A stretch of 64,000 nucleotides of DNA, taken from positions 22,614 through 86,613 of the forward strand of contig DASZRW010000085.1 of the NCBI GenBank assembly GCA_035549015.1, given 5' to 3'. How positions within the stretch are numbered: position 1 is the first letter of the stretch; each line of letters opens with the position of its first letter. The notes under the pieces are model-generated. The model was not told where the DNA came from, searched no databases, and saw nothing but the letters and a program-made list of their open reading frames with translations. The position numbers and the translations under genes are program-made. This document shows, in pieces, positions 27,827-38,102 of this stretch. Source of the DNA: JAFDZV01 sp035549015 (GTDB lineage Bacteria > Bacteroidota > Ignavibacteria > OLB7).

Positions 27827-28312
27827 CCCTGAACGGGCGGCAGGTGTCAGCCAGGGTCGCAAGACCCTGGCGTGTGAGACCCTGGCGCGTGAGGCCCTCG
27901 CAGAATCACAAGCCCCGAAGGGGCGACAGAAGTCAGCCAGGGGCGCGAGCCCCTGGAGTGTGAGACCCTGGGGTGTGCGAACCACAACGATGCAGAGCCC
28001 CGAAGGGGCGGCAGGTGTCAGCCAGGGTCGCAAGACCCTGGGGCAGGATGCCCTCGCAGAACCACAAGCCCTGAACGGGCGGCAGGTGTCAGCCAGGGTC
28101 GCAAGACCCTGGCGCGTGAGGCCCTCGCAGAATCACAAGCCCCGAAGGGGCGGCAGGTGTCAGCCAGGGTCGCAAGACCCTGGGGCAGGATGCCCTCGCA
28201 GAACCACAAGCCCCGAAGGGGCGGCAGGTGATAGCCAGGGTCGCAAGACCCTGGCGTGTGAGGCCCTGAAGGCCGGAGCCACAATGATGCAGAGCCCCGA
28301 AGGGGCGACAGG
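27827..28312. repeat. Seven-unit array of double-palindrome intergenic repeats
   Basis: Seven head-to-tail units start at about 27827, 27912, 27997, 28068, 28139, 28210 and 28294, with periods of 71 bp or 84-85 bp. Each full unit contains a palindrome GCCCCGAAGGGGC, the linker GGCAGGTGTCA, and a second palindrome CCAGGGTCGCAAGACCCTGG, then GCCCTCGCAGAACCACAA. Longer units carry about 14 extra bases. Because the period is not a multiple of three, the open frames across it (for example 27813-28460) are not conserved proteins. Similar units are known from many Bacteroidetes and planctomycete intergenic spaces. No transposase is adjacent. Confidence 0.85.
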
Positions 28313-28384
28313 TACCTGCCACCGTACTGTTTGTCGTGAGCAGCAGCATCCTTCATCTTCCCGGACTCTTCTCTACTTCCCCCG

Positions 28385-28429
28385 AAAAAAAAATCGGCCC
28401 CCGACCGGAACGGATTCCGATCGGGGGCC
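28385..28429 (-). terminator. Intrinsic terminator of the respiratory operon
   Basis: On the minus strand GGCCCCCGA and TCGGGGGCC form a 9-bp stem followed by a run of nine T residues. It lies 38 nt beyond the ctaF stop codon. This is the clearest classical intrinsic terminator in the window. Confidence 0.9.
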
Positions 28430-28466
28430 AGCACGATTCTTCCGGGTTGTCGTGCGTTGAATTCGG

Positions 28467-28778
28467 TTACTGGTAACTGCCGGGGATCCAGCTCCGGCTG
28501 GTGTAGTCGAGGATGGTGATGCCCAGGAGAAAGACCAGCCAGAGGAATCCGGCAGCCGCAACGACCATCGTGAGCTTGGTGCTGTAGCGGACGTGCATGA
28601 AGTACAGCACCACCAGCACCGCCTTGATGATCGCGATCGACATCGCGACGTAGATGTTGAACGGACCAAGATTGACCATGGCAACTCCCACCGTGACGAA
28701 GAGAAGGATCATCAGGGCGGAGAAGACCAGGAAGTAAACCTTGAGTGGAACGATATGATGTTCGCTATGATCGCTCAT
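28467..28778 (-). CDS. ctaF: Cytochrome c oxidase subunit IV-type protein
   Basis: A 103-residue protein with three predicted membrane segments (YFLVFSALMILLFVTVGVAM, IYVAMSIAIIKAVLVVLYFM, VVAAAGFLWLVFLLGITILD). It fits the prokaryotic caa3/COX4 family by size, by MHVRYSTK at the second-third segment junction, and by position as the last gene of the operon. The sequence family is small and short, so the symbol rests partly on context. It is followed by the terminator at 28385-28429. Confidence 0.88.
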   Translation of the reverse strand: MSDHSEHHIVPLKVYFLVFSALMILLFVTVGVAMVNLGPFNIYVAMSIAIIKAVLVVLYFMHVRYSTKLTMVVAAAGFLWLVFLLGITILDYTSRSWIPGSYQ

Positions 28779-28856
28779 GTGAGTATGCTGGCCTGAATTG
28801 GGACGATGTTGCTGTTCCGGATGCTACCGCTCTCTGCCGGCTGCGATATCGATCGG

Positions 28857-29511
<655 letters not shown>

Positions 29512-29519
<8 letters not shown>

Positions 29520-31206
29520 GCTGCTCCTCCTGTACGCTATGTGTGCTCACGGTGGCCGATGACCGGGCGTCGATCTCCGAGTAGTTGTACGGCTCGTGAT
29601 CCACTACCGGCTGGTAGTCGAAGTTGAACGTCGGGGGCGGAGACGTTGTCTCCCACTCCAGACCGGCCGCGCGCCACGGATTCGGGCCGGCCTTCTCTCC
29701 GTACTTGAGCGACCAGAAGAGGTAGATCAACGGGATCGTGAAGCCGATGCCGAGAACCAGCGCGCCGCCCGAGGAGAGAACATTGTAGATCTGGAACTCC
29801 GGCGGGTAGACATGATACCGCCGCGGCATGCCCAGATAGCCGGCGATGAACTGCGGGAAGAACGTCAGGTTGAACCCGACGAACACCAGCAGCGCCGAGA
29901 AGCGGCCCCATCCCTCGGGATACATGCGGCCGGTCATCTTCGGCCACCAGAAGTGGATGCCTCCCAGATACGCCATCACCGAGCCGCCCACCATCACGTA
30001 GTGGAAGTGCGCAACGATGAAGTAGGTGTCGTGAATGTGGATGTCCACACCGAGCGATGCGCAGAAGAGGCCTGTGAGCCCGCCCACGAGGAAGAGCCCG
30101 ATGAAGCCGAGCGCATACATCATCGGCGTGCTGTAGACAATCCTCCCCTTGTGCATCGTCGCCGTCCAGTTGAACACCTTGATGGCCGATGGTACGGCAA
30201 CGATGAAGGTGAAGAGCGAGAAGACGATGCCGGCATACGACGACTGCCCGCTGACGAACATGTGATGCCCCCACACCAGGAAGCCGATGATCGCAATGCC
30301 GAGACTGGAGAAGGCGATGAACTTGTAGCCGAAGATATGTCGTCGCGAGAAGCACGCCATGATCTCACTGACCACACCCATGCCCGGCAGGATCATGATG
30401 TAGACGGCCGGATGCGAGTAGAACCAGAAGATATGCTGGAAGAGAACGGGATCGCCGCCGAGGCGCGGATCGAAGATGCCGAGGCCCAGGCCGCGCTCCA
30501 GCGCGATCATCACGATGCCGATTGCAACCACCGGGGTGCCGAGCACCATGATGAGGCTGGCGGCATAGTTCGCCCACACGAAGAGCGGAAGACGGAACCA
30601 GCCCAGACCCGGCGCGCGCATCTTGTGCACGGTGACGATGAAGTTCAATCCCGTGAGGATCGAGGAGAAGCCCGTGATGAAGATGCCGATGCCGGTCAAC
30701 ATCACATAGCCGTTGGAGTACGTGCTGCTGTAGGGAGTGTAGAACGTCCATCCCGTGTCCACGCCGCCGAGTACCAGAGCGGTGAGCGTGAACAGGCCGC
30801 CGATCACGTAGATGTACCAGCTCAACAGATTGATGCGCGGAAACGCGAGGTCGCGCGCACCAACCATCACCGGCACCAGGAAGTTGCCGAGCGTTGCGGG
30901 GATCGATGGAATCAGGAAGAAGAACACCATCATGATGCCGTGCGTGGTGAAGACCTTGTTGTAGGCCTCCGACGTAAACACGTCAGCCTCGGGCGTGATC
31001 AACTCCATCCGGATCATCGCCGCGAACGCGCCGCCGATCATGAAGAAGACTGTGATCGAGATCAGATAGAGGATCGCGATCCGCTTATGATCCTTCGTCA
31101 ACAGCCACGACTTGATGCCGTAATCTGCATTGAGGAAATTGGTGCGTATGGTATCCGAGATGATACCGGTTGCAGACACACGCTCGACAGTTGATGTCGT
31201 GTCCAT
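29512..31206 (-). CDS. ctaD: Cytochrome c oxidase subunit I, A2-type
   Basis: The catalytic subunit, 564 residues with about twelve membrane segments, carries the heme a/a3 and CuB ligands: one low-spin histidine in TTHGIMMVFF, WFYSHPAVYIMILPGMG, GHHMFVSG and HDTYFIVAHFHYVM. The YSHPxVY loop in place of the K/D-pathway glutamate (HPEVY) is the mark of A2-type oxidases, in which Tyr-Ser replaces the glutamate. It follows ctaC by 3 nt and precedes ctaE with overlap. Confidence 0.96.
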
Positions 31207-31209
31207 GAT

Positions 31210-32268
31210 TTATTTGTTCCTCGACGGTTCGTTCACATTCTGAGCGGGCTTCGCGGCAGCGGGAGTCCCCTTGGCCTCCGACGCAGGCGCAGCGGACGGC
31301 GTGGCGGCGGGTGTGCCGGTTGCAGGACCGCCGAGCGACTTGATGTAGGAAACGAGCTGCATCAACTCGTCCTCACTGATGCGATTCTGGTACACCGGCA
31401 TGATGGGCCCGTAACCGGCAACGATCTTGGCACCCGAGCGGAGAATCGATTCGCGGATATACTGCTCGTCCGCGGTGACGGTCTCCCCTCCGTTCAACGT
31501 CACGCTCTTGCCGTACAGGCCCTTCAGAATCGGAGCCCGTGAAGCATCATCCATCTTGTGGCAGGTGATGCAGCCCTGGGTCTCGAAGATCTGTGCGCCG
31601 GCGTCGGCCATCGTCTGGCCAAGCGATCCGCCGTTCGAGGAGCCGCCGGCAAGCCAGCGCTCGTAATCCGCAGGCTCCATCACCACCACCCGGCCTATCA
31701 TGCCGGAGTGCTTTGTTCCGCAGAACTCCGCACAGAACAGATGATAGATGCCCGGCTTCGTGGGCTCGAACCAGAGCTGGGAATAGCGGCCGGGAAGCAC
31801 GTCCTGCTTCACACGGAACGCAGGGACATAGAAGCTGTGGATGACATCCTGCGATATCATGGTCAGGCGCACCGGCTGCCCAACCGCGACGTGCATTTCG
31901 TTGATCTCACGCTGCCCTGTCGGGTGCTGGATCTTCCACATCCACTGCTTTCCTGTCACGTACATGTCGACAGCGTTCGCAGGTGGGCGGGCAATCGCGA
32001 AGTAGATGTTCACGCCCCAGAAGAAGATCACGAGCACGATCACCAACGGAACGCCGATCCAGACCGCCTCCATTGTCGGATTCTCGGGAAGCGGGTTGTC
32101 ACGGTTCACCTTGGTGTTGGTCTCGCGATAACGAATCGCCATGAAGGCGACCATCAAGGAGATCATGACCGTGAAGAACGCGGTCAGCGCCACCAGGAAG
32201 AAGTAGAGCCCGTCGACCCGTCCGGCGAAGGTTGACGCCTGATCAGGAAGTAATGGGAAGTTCCACAT
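31210..32268 (-). CDS. ctaC: Cytochrome c oxidase subunit II fused to cytochrome c (caa3 type)
   Basis: The 352-residue product has two N-terminal membrane segments, the CuA domain with CAEFCGTKHSGM (both Cys, His and Met ligands) and a C-terminal class I cytochrome c domain with CITCHKM at about residue 245, ending in a disordered Ala/Pro tail. The fused cytochrome makes this a caa3 oxidase that accepts electrons directly. It follows sco by 141 nt and precedes ctaD by 3 nt. Confidence 0.95.
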   Translation of the reverse strand: MWNFPLLPDQASTFAGRVDGLYFFLVALTAFFTVMISLMVAFMAIRYRETNTKVNRDNPLPENPTMEAVWIGVPLVIVLVIFFWGVNIYFAIARPPANAVDMYVTGKQWMWKIQHPTGQREINEMHVAVGQPVRLTMISQDVIHSFYVPAFRVKQDVLPGRYSQLWFEPTKPGIYHLFCAEFCGTKHSGMIGRVVVMEPADYERWLAGGSSNGGSLGQTMADAGAQIFETQGCITCHKMDDASRAPILKGLYGKSVTLNGGETVTADEQYIRESILRSGAKIVAGYGPIMPVYQNRISEDELMQLVSYIKSLGGPATGTPAATPSAAPASEAKGTPAAAKPAQNVNEPSRNK

Positions 32269-32409
32269 TGCTGAGATTCCTCGAAGAATGTGATCACCGG
32301 CCGCGCCCCATCAGGCACGGCACCGGCAATCGCCTTCATGCCAATCGTTACGTTCAAACATGTTCATTCGGCCGCCGCTGCGCGCGCCGCGGGCGCATCC
32401 CGGCAGGCC

Positions 32410-33309
32410 CTATGCTCCTGCCCCGGGACCCGGCCCTCCTGCAGGCGTCTGGGCGGCCTCACGCTTGCGGCGGTCCGCCTTGATGGTCCGGTACCAGAAG
32501 AGCGCAATCGCTCCAACGGTGAGGATGCCGGCGATGCGCAGCACCGTCATGATCGCGAAACCGTACTTGCCGGTTGTCGGATCATAGTGATAGCAGAGCA
32601 ACAGGAGTTGGTCAACCGGCGTGCCGATCTTGTTCGCCGATGCCTCCATCAGGGAGAACTTCAGATCGTTCGGAGAGAACTCCACTCCCAGAAGGTAGCG
32701 CGACAGACGCCCGGTAGGCGTGAGCACCATGATCCCGCCCGCATGCGCATACTGCTCCGTGTTCGGATCGTACACATAGCGGAACCCTGCAGCATTGCAA
32801 AGAGCGTCGATCTGCGACTGCTCGCCGGTAAGGAAGTGCCAGCCGTTTTCCGTCCCCGGCCTTCCGTAATTCCTGATGTAGTTCGCCTTCTTCTCCGCCG
32901 CGAGCTGCGGCGTCTCCTTCGGGTTGATGCTGACCGTCAGGACATTGAACTCCTTCCCCGCATCGAAGTTGAGAACGCGCATGGACTTCACCAGGCCGTT
33001 CAGCACCTCGGAGCAGAGCATCGGGCACTGGTAGTATGCAAGCACAAGCACCACCGGCTTCGTATTCACATACTCGCTCAACTGCACCTTCCGTCCGGTC
33101 TCGTCGGTGAACTGCAGGTCCAGCGGCACCTGCCCGTTCAGCCGTTGATCGATCCCTACTCTGTTGACAACCTCCGTGGAGTTGTCCGGGCGCGGCGCCA
33201 TCAGATTCGGCTGCGCGCGAAGGCCGCCCGGCGCCAACCACTGCATGACAAAGAGCAGAGCCATCGCCCACGACGCGCGGGCACACCATCTATATCGTTG
33301 CGTCATCAT
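32410..33309 (-). CDS. sco: SCO1/SenC-family copper chaperone
   Basis: Sco proteins deliver copper to the CuA site of oxidase subunit II. The 299-residue product has a signal segment, the copper-binding thioredoxin-like motif YYQCPMLCSEVLNGL (CxxxC) and a downstream histidine in QYAHAGGIMVLTP, plus a C-terminal membrane helix (ILTVGAIALFWYRTI) that many Sco proteins lack. GGAGG lies 9 nt before the ATG at 33309. It sits directly upstream of ctaC, its likely client. Confidence 0.92.
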   Translation of the reverse strand: MMTQRYRWCARASWAMALLFVMQWLAPGGLRAQPNLMAPRPDNSTEVVNRVGIDQRLNGQVPLDLQFTDETGRKVQLSEYVNTKPVVLVLAYYQCPMLCSEVLNGLVKSMRVLNFDAGKEFNVLTVSINPKETPQLAAEKKANYIRNYGRPGTENGWHFLTGEQSQIDALCNAAGFRYVYDPNTEQYAHAGGIMVLTPTGRLSRYLLGVEFSPNDLKFSLMEASANKIGTPVDQLLLLCYHYDPTTGKYGFAIMTVLRIAGILTVGAIALFWYRTIKADRRKREAAQTPAGGPGPGAGA

Positions 33310-33462
33310 CGTTGCATTCCTCCATACATCAACCTCGCTCCACACGCACACCGTCCGTAGACGTCACAATGCCCGGGCACCTTCATCGGTATCGTCCTGC
33401 GCGCATCGTCGTGAGCCGGATCGGCTGCGCGTTCTGCGCGCAATGCTTCAGCCGGCCCGCCG

Positions 33463-34035
33463 CTAGTGCGCGGACTTCGGCGCCGCCACCGACGCACCTC
33501 CGCCGCCGGCATGTGCTGCCGGGGCAGTGGCGGCCGCGGGCGCGCTTCCCGCTGCGGACGCAGGGGCCGCCGCGGGAGCCGATGCAGCCGTTGCCGGAGC
33601 AGCAGCCGAGTCGGCCGGCTTCGTCGCGGTCCGCACCTGCGTGACGCCGCGCTTTGCAATCACATCCATTGCCACGGAGATCGGCATGCGAACCACGCCG
33701 TTCGGGCGGTCCACCCATCCGTAGCTCTCCAGGATGGAGTCCTCATGCTTGCGCATGGTGGAGAGATCCTGCACTTCGGTGGATGGATGAATGTTGGAAT
33801 ACTGCAGCCGGGGCTCCGGCGGAAGCGCCTTCCTGTCCACCACCGGTGAGGCCACTCCGTCGTTCTTGGCGGCGCGCCCCTCCAGGATGTTGAAGTAGAT
33901 CAACATCAGCGCCGAGCCCACCGCGAACGATCCGAACAGGATCAGGACGGTCATCATGACGGCGCGCACGTTGAGGTAGCCACGCTCTTCGGCCTGGCTC
34001 ATCTCCTGCGTCTCTATGTGCGTTGACTTACTCAC
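33463..34035 (-). CDS. Membrane protein of the ACIII-oxidase operon, function unknown
   Basis: A 190-residue protein with one membrane helix (VRAVMMTVLILFGSFAVGSA) and a conserved block outside it, LSTMRKHEDSILESYGWVDR followed by VRMPISVAMDVIAKRG. I have seen this block in small proteins next to alternative complex III and oxidase genes, but it has no assigned function. The last 60 residues are an Ala/Pro/Gly-rich tail (for example AAPATAASAPAAAPASAAGS), likely disordered. It lies 13 nt after actF and 153 nt before sco. Confidence 0.75.
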   Translation of the reverse strand: MSKSTHIETQEMSQAEERGYLNVRAVMMTVLILFGSFAVGSALMLIYFNILEGRAAKNDGVASPVVDRKALPPEPRLQYSNIHPSTEVQDLSTMRKHEDSILESYGWVDRPNGVVRMPISVAMDVIAKRGVTQVRTATKPADSAAAPATAASAPAAAPASAAGSAPAAATAPAAHAGGGGASVAAPKSAH

Positions 34036-34048
34036 GACTGTGTATCCC

Positions 34049-35230
34049 TCAATGATGTTCGGCCTGCTGGGCCAGGAACGGAGTGTTCACGGGAAGCATG
34101 GTATCGGCCCCCTTCAGCCGGCCGATGTACCAGTAGATGAAGATGCCGCCGATGCCGATCGGTGCAACGAAGTCCATCCAGCTTACATGGAAGCCGGTGC
34201 GATTGAACGCGGGCTCGATGAACCAGATCAGATCCACGAGGCGCATCAGGATCAACAGCATCGCAACGCGCATCAGGAACTTCGGATTGCGCTTGATCTT
34301 CCGCGAGAGAAGCAGGAAGAACGGCGCGAAGAAATGGAAGGCGAAGAGGATGATCGGAACGATCTTCCAGCTCGTGTACAGGCGCACCGCGTACCACGGC
34401 GTCTCTTCCGGCAGGTTGGCTCCCCAGATGATGATCAACTGCGAGAGCGACGTGTACGCCCAGAGCAGTGTGAAGGCGAGCATGAAGTTGCCGAGATCGT
34501 GGAAGTAGACCGCACGAATCTTCTCGGCGAACTTCGGCGCCATTCCCATCATGGAGGCAACCATGATCACCGAGAAGCAGAACGTTGAAAGCGCCTGGCC
34601 GATGATCAGGATCAGGCCATAGATCGTGGAGCTCCAGTGCGGCTCGATGGACATCGCCCAGTCGATCACCGCAAGCGTGATCGTGATTGCGAAGAGCACG
34701 ATCCCGAGGCCGCTCAGATTCTGCAGGCCGGGGCTCACCGGCGACTCGCCGTTCTTCTCGCGCCGGCGCACCATGCGCAGGATCAGGAGCGAGTAGCCGA
34801 TCCAGAAGAGGAAGTAGATGGCCACGCGCGCGTAGAAGAAGTTCAGATTGAAATAGAACTCCTTGTTCTTCAGCACCTCGTCCTTGGCCACGATGTCCGC
34901 ATGCGTCCATTCATACAGCGAATGCGTACCGAACAGCAGAGGAATGAACAGGATCGCCATCAGCGGCAGCGACTTCGCGCCGGCCTCCAGCAGACGCCTG
35001 ATGGTGAAGCCCCACGGGCCTCCCACGAGATTGTGCAGCATCAGGAGGCAGAACGACCCGAGAGGAATACCGATCCAGAACAGATAGCCCACCAGATACG
35101 ACCGGTAGAACTGTTCGGAATCCATGAATGCTCCCGCGACGATGCCTGCGGTGCCGATCACTCCAACGATCAGCGCACGCTGCTGGATGCTGTTCAGGCG
35201 GGGACGTATTGCTTCGATCTGCTCGTTCAT
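34049..35230 (-). CDS. actF: Alternative complex III subunit ActF (quinol-binding membrane protein)
   Basis: ActF is a polytopic NrfD-like membrane subunit of alternative complex III, which oxidises quinol and passes electrons to cytochrome c or directly to the oxidase. The 393-residue product has about ten membrane segments, including YLVGYLFWIGIPLGSFCLLM at the start. It ends close to the unknown membrane gene and overlaps actE by 4 nt (34049-35230 starting inside the actE stop). The family assignment follows from the order actA-F and the fold pattern. Confidence 0.92.
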   Translation of the reverse strand: MNEQIEAIRPRLNSIQQRALIVGVIGTAGIVAGAFMDSEQFYRSYLVGYLFWIGIPLGSFCLLMLHNLVGGPWGFTIRRLLEAGAKSLPLMAILFIPLLFGTHSLYEWTHADIVAKDEVLKNKEFYFNLNFFYARVAIYFLFWIGYSLLILRMVRRREKNGESPVSPGLQNLSGLGIVLFAITITLAVIDWAMSIEPHWSSTIYGLILIIGQALSTFCFSVIMVASMMGMAPKFAEKIRAVYFHDLGNFMLAFTLLWAYTSLSQLIIIWGANLPEETPWYAVRLYTSWKIVPIILFAFHFFAPFFLLLSRKIKRNPKFLMRVAMLLILMRLVDLIWFIEPAFNRTGFHVSWMDFVAPIGIGGIFIYWYIGRLKGADTMLPVNTPFLAQQAEHH

Positions 35231-35961
35231 TGTGCAGAACCTTCAACCTTGTTTCGTTCCTGAGCGGGGACATCCTGCAGCGAAGCATGCTGGCTGAGCT
35301 GCAGTGCACGGATATAGGCGATGATTGCCCAACGATCCTCCGGTACCACGCGCGAGGCGTAGCTGTACATCTTGCCGAAGCCGTTGGTGATGACGTCGTA
35401 GATGTAGCCATCGGCGGCCTGGCGCAGGCGATCGATATGGAAGCTCGGCGGCTGCGGGAATCCGCGCTGCACGATCATTCCGTTGCCATCTCCAAGGTGC
35501 CCGTGGCACGGCGTGCAATAGATATTGAAACGGTCCTGGCCGCGCTCCACGAGTTCGCGCGTCACCGGGAACGGAATCGATCCGTTCTTGTCCACATCGC
35601 CGCCGTACACCGCGAGATTCTGTGCGTAGGCATCGGCGGAGTCCGTGGGTTCGCCAACGCCCGCACTGGTATTGGTGCCTCCGGTGGCCTCGGCGAAGGA
35701 GCTGTTCTTGTTGGACCAGACCGGATTGCGCTCAACGGTCCCCTTGATGTATGGCCGTGCCGAGGAGCTGTCCGGATAGAACTCGCTTCCGCGCAGCGGC
35801 TTGATGCGCGGCTGGTCGAACATCTCCACGCGGCAGCCGGAGACGACGGCCATCGCCGCAAGGAGCCCCAGCGGCATCATGATGCGAGCGGCTCTGCGCA
35901 GTCGCGCGATCGAAGTGCCGGCCATTGTGAATGCAGTATGCTTGTTCACGATCTCATCCAT
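35227..35961 (-). CDS. actE: Alternative complex III subunit ActE, monoheme cytochrome c
   Basis: A 244-residue membrane-anchored cytochrome c with an N-terminal signal/lipoprotein-like segment (MAVVSGCRVEMFDQ, with a possible lipobox Cys) and a single CxxCH heme site in YCTPCHGHLGDGNGM. It transfers electrons inside alternative complex III. A methionine axial ligand is plausible in RVVPEDRWAIIAYIRALQ-adjacent segments. The stop overlaps actF by 4 nt. Confidence 0.92.
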   Translation of the reverse strand: MDEIVNKHTAFTMAGTSIARLRRAARIMMPLGLLAAMAVVSGCRVEMFDQPRIKPLRGSEFYPDSSSARPYIKGTVERNPVWSNKNSSFAEATGGTNTSAGVGEPTDSADAYAQNLAVYGGDVDKNGSIPFPVTRELVERGQDRFNIYCTPCHGHLGDGNGMIVQRGFPQPPSFHIDRLRQAADGYIYDVITNGFGKMYSYASRVVPEDRWAIIAYIRALQLSQHASLQDVPAQERNKVEGSAQ

Positions 35962-36104
35962 TGATTCATCGGATGATGAGCCATCGCTGGCTCACGCTTT
36001 CGTGCGAGTTGGTCAGTGGGCAGTCGCACGCACCACCAACCGGCTTTCCGCCTTTTGCTACTGACGACTGACTGCGGCGAGGCGCAGCCGAGCGTACGAC
36101 TACC

Positions 36105-36653
36105 TCAGTACGGCACCTCGCTCAGGCTGAGCGGGTTCATGCTCGCCAGCAGGTCGCGCGTCGTCACCATGTCGAACTTCGGATCCTCGGATTCCACACA
36201 GATGAAGAAGCGGTCGTTCGATGCGCGCTCGAAACGGTCCACGTTGAACACCGGATGGTAGGGCCGCGGCAGTCCGTTCAGCAGGATCATGCCGAAGACT
36301 GCGGTGAAGGCAGCAAACAGAACCGAGAGCTCGAACGTTATCGGGATGAACTGCGGCCACGAGAAGTTCGGGCGGCCGCCGATGTTCATCGGGAAGTAGT
36401 AGACCGCGATATATGCCTGCAGCCCGAGGCCGCTGAACATTCCGCACAGGCCGGCGATCAGGATCAGCCATCCCAGATACGGACCCCGCTTCGGCATCTG
36501 ATCCTCTACCGCCTCCACGGGGAACGGCATGTATGCATCGTAATGCTGATACCCGTCGTTCTTGACGCGCTCTGCGGCGGCGGCAAGCTGCTCCGGCGTA
36601 TCGAATTCTGCCATCAATCCGTGGATGGGATGCTTTGGAGTAATCTCGTTCAT
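36105..36653 (-). CDS. actD: Alternative complex III subunit ActD (DUF3341)
   Basis: A 182-residue subunit with two membrane segments (YLGWLILIAGLCGMFSGLGL and FELSVLFAAFTAVFGMILLN) and the typical N-terminal sensor-like region LMAEFDTPEQLAAAAERVKN and YDAYMPFPVEAVE. No redox centre is expected. It lies 66 nt downstream of actC and 143 nt upstream of actE; nothing else was seen in either gap. Confidence 0.93.
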   Translation of the reverse strand: MNEITPKHPIHGLMAEFDTPEQLAAAAERVKNDGYQHYDAYMPFPVEAVEDQMPKRGPYLGWLILIAGLCGMFSGLGLQAYIAVYYFPMNIGGRPNFSWPQFIPITFELSVLFAAFTAVFGMILLNGLPRPYHPVFNVDRFERASNDRFFICVESEDPKFDMVTTRDLLASMNPLSLSEVPY

Positions 36654-36719
36654 AGTTCCTTGCCCGCGATGGCGCCGCGTTGCTTCATGCGGCGCGAATT
36701 ATCCGGATTCGTATTCCTC

Positions 36720-38102
36720 TCAATGATGTCCGTGCTCAACCTCGTGCGAGAGCTCGCGCATTTCGGCGATCGAGATCACGGGCACGTAGCGGATGAAGAG
36801 GAAGAAGAGCGTCAGGAAGAAGCCGATCGTTCCGAAGAACATTGCGAAGTCCCAGATCGTTGGCACGTAGGTGTGCCACGAGGAGGGAATGAAATCGCGA
36901 TAGAGGCTTGTCACGATGATCACGAAGCGCTCCAGCCACATGCCCACGTTCACCACGATCGAGATGATGAACAGCCAGAGCGTGCTGCGGCGCGCGCGGC
37001 GCAGCCAGAGCGTCTGCGGGATCACGATGTTGCACGCAATAAGCGCCCAGTAGCTCCATGCCATCGGGCCGGTGGTACGGTTGATGAACATCCCCATTTC
37101 GTGCGGGCTGCCGCTGTACCATGCCATGAAGGCTTCCATCGCATAGCCATATCCCACAACCAGACCCATCGCCAGCATCACCTTCGCCATGTTGTTCAGG
37201 TGGCGCGCCGTGATGAAACCCTCCAGACCGTACGCCTTGCGCAGCGGAATACAGAGCGAGAGCACCATGGCGAAACCGGAGTAGATGGCGCCGGCAACGA
37301 AGTAGGGAGGGAAGATTGTCGTATGCCATCCCGGGATCAGGGACTCGGCGAAGTCGAACGACACGATGGTATGCACCGAGAGCACCAGCGGCGTGGAGAG
37401 ACCGGCGAGCACCAGATAGGCGATGCGATAGCGGCGCCAGTGCTGGGCCGATCCGCGCCAGCCGAGCGCGAGGATGGCGTAGATCTTGCGGGCCAGCGGC
37501 TTCACCGCGCGATCGCGCAGCACCGCAAGATCGGGAATCAGACCAACGAACCAGAAGAGCGTGGAGACGCTTGCATAGGTCGAGATCGCGAACACGTCCC
37601 AGAGGAGCGGGCTGCGGAACTGCTGCTGCACGCCCATCGAATTCGGGAAGGGGAACAGCCAGTAATCGAGCCACGGACGGCCGGTGTGCAGAAGCGGGTA
37701 CAGGCCCGCGCATGCAACGGCGAAGATCGTCATGGCCTCCGCGAAGCGGTTGATCGACGTGCGCCAGTTCTGTTTCAACAGCAACAGAATTGCCGAGATC
37801 AGCGTGCCGGCGTGGCCGATACCGATCCACCAGACAAAGTTGATGATGTCGAACGCCCACCCGACCGGCTGGTTGTTTCCCCAGATACCGACGCCGGTAA
37901 ACAGGAGATGGACAATGGCGACAACCATGCACCCGGCGAGGGTGATCGCGATCGAGAATCCCCCGAGCCACCCCTTGGTGAGTTTCGGGTTCAGCGAGAG
38001 ATCGCTGATCTTTTCGGTAATGGCGTCGTAGGTATACCCCTTTGCAAGCACAGGGGGATTCGGCGCGATTCCTCTAGCGTCAGGCGATTGCAGGCGCTCC
38101 AT
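36720..38102 (-). CDS. actC: Alternative complex III subunit ActC (NrfD-like quinol-binding protein)
   Basis: A 460-residue polytopic subunit with about ten membrane segments, the NrfD family member that carries the main quinol site. Recognisable parts include YTYDAITEKISDLSLNPK, GWLGGFSIAITLAGCMVVAI and GIGHAGTLISAILLLLKQNW. It overlaps the actB stop by 1 nt (38102) and is followed by actD. Confidence 0.94.
   Translation of the reverse strand: MERLQSPDARGIAPNPPVLAKGYTYDAITEKISDLSLNPKLTKGWLGGFSIAITLAGCMVVAIVHLLFTGVGIWGNNQPVGWAFDIINFVWWIGIGHAGTLISAILLLLKQNWRTSINRFAEAMTIFAVACAGLYPLLHTGRPWLDYWLFPFPNSMGVQQQFRSPLLWDVFAISTYASVSTLFWFVGLIPDLAVLRDRAVKPLARKIYAILALGWRGSAQHWRRYRIAYLVLAGLSTPLVLSVHTIVSFDFAESLIPGWHTTIFPPYFVAGAIYSGFAMVLSLCIPLRKAYGLEGFITARHLNNMAKVMLAMGLVVGYGYAMEAFMAWYSGSPHEMGMFINRTTGPMAWSYWALIACNIVIPQTLWLRRARRSTLWLFIISIVVNVGMWLERFVIIVTSLYRDFIPSSWHTYVPTIWDFAMFFGTIGFFLTLFFLFIRYVPVISIAEMRELSHEVEHGHH

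Noticed and set aside
27813..28460. A 215-codon frame across the repeat array
   Set aside because: The units repeat at 71 and 84-85 bp, which are not multiples of three, so the frame changes between units. Open frames exist in several readings because the palindromes lack stop codons. There is no Shine-Dalgarno sequence or family similarity.
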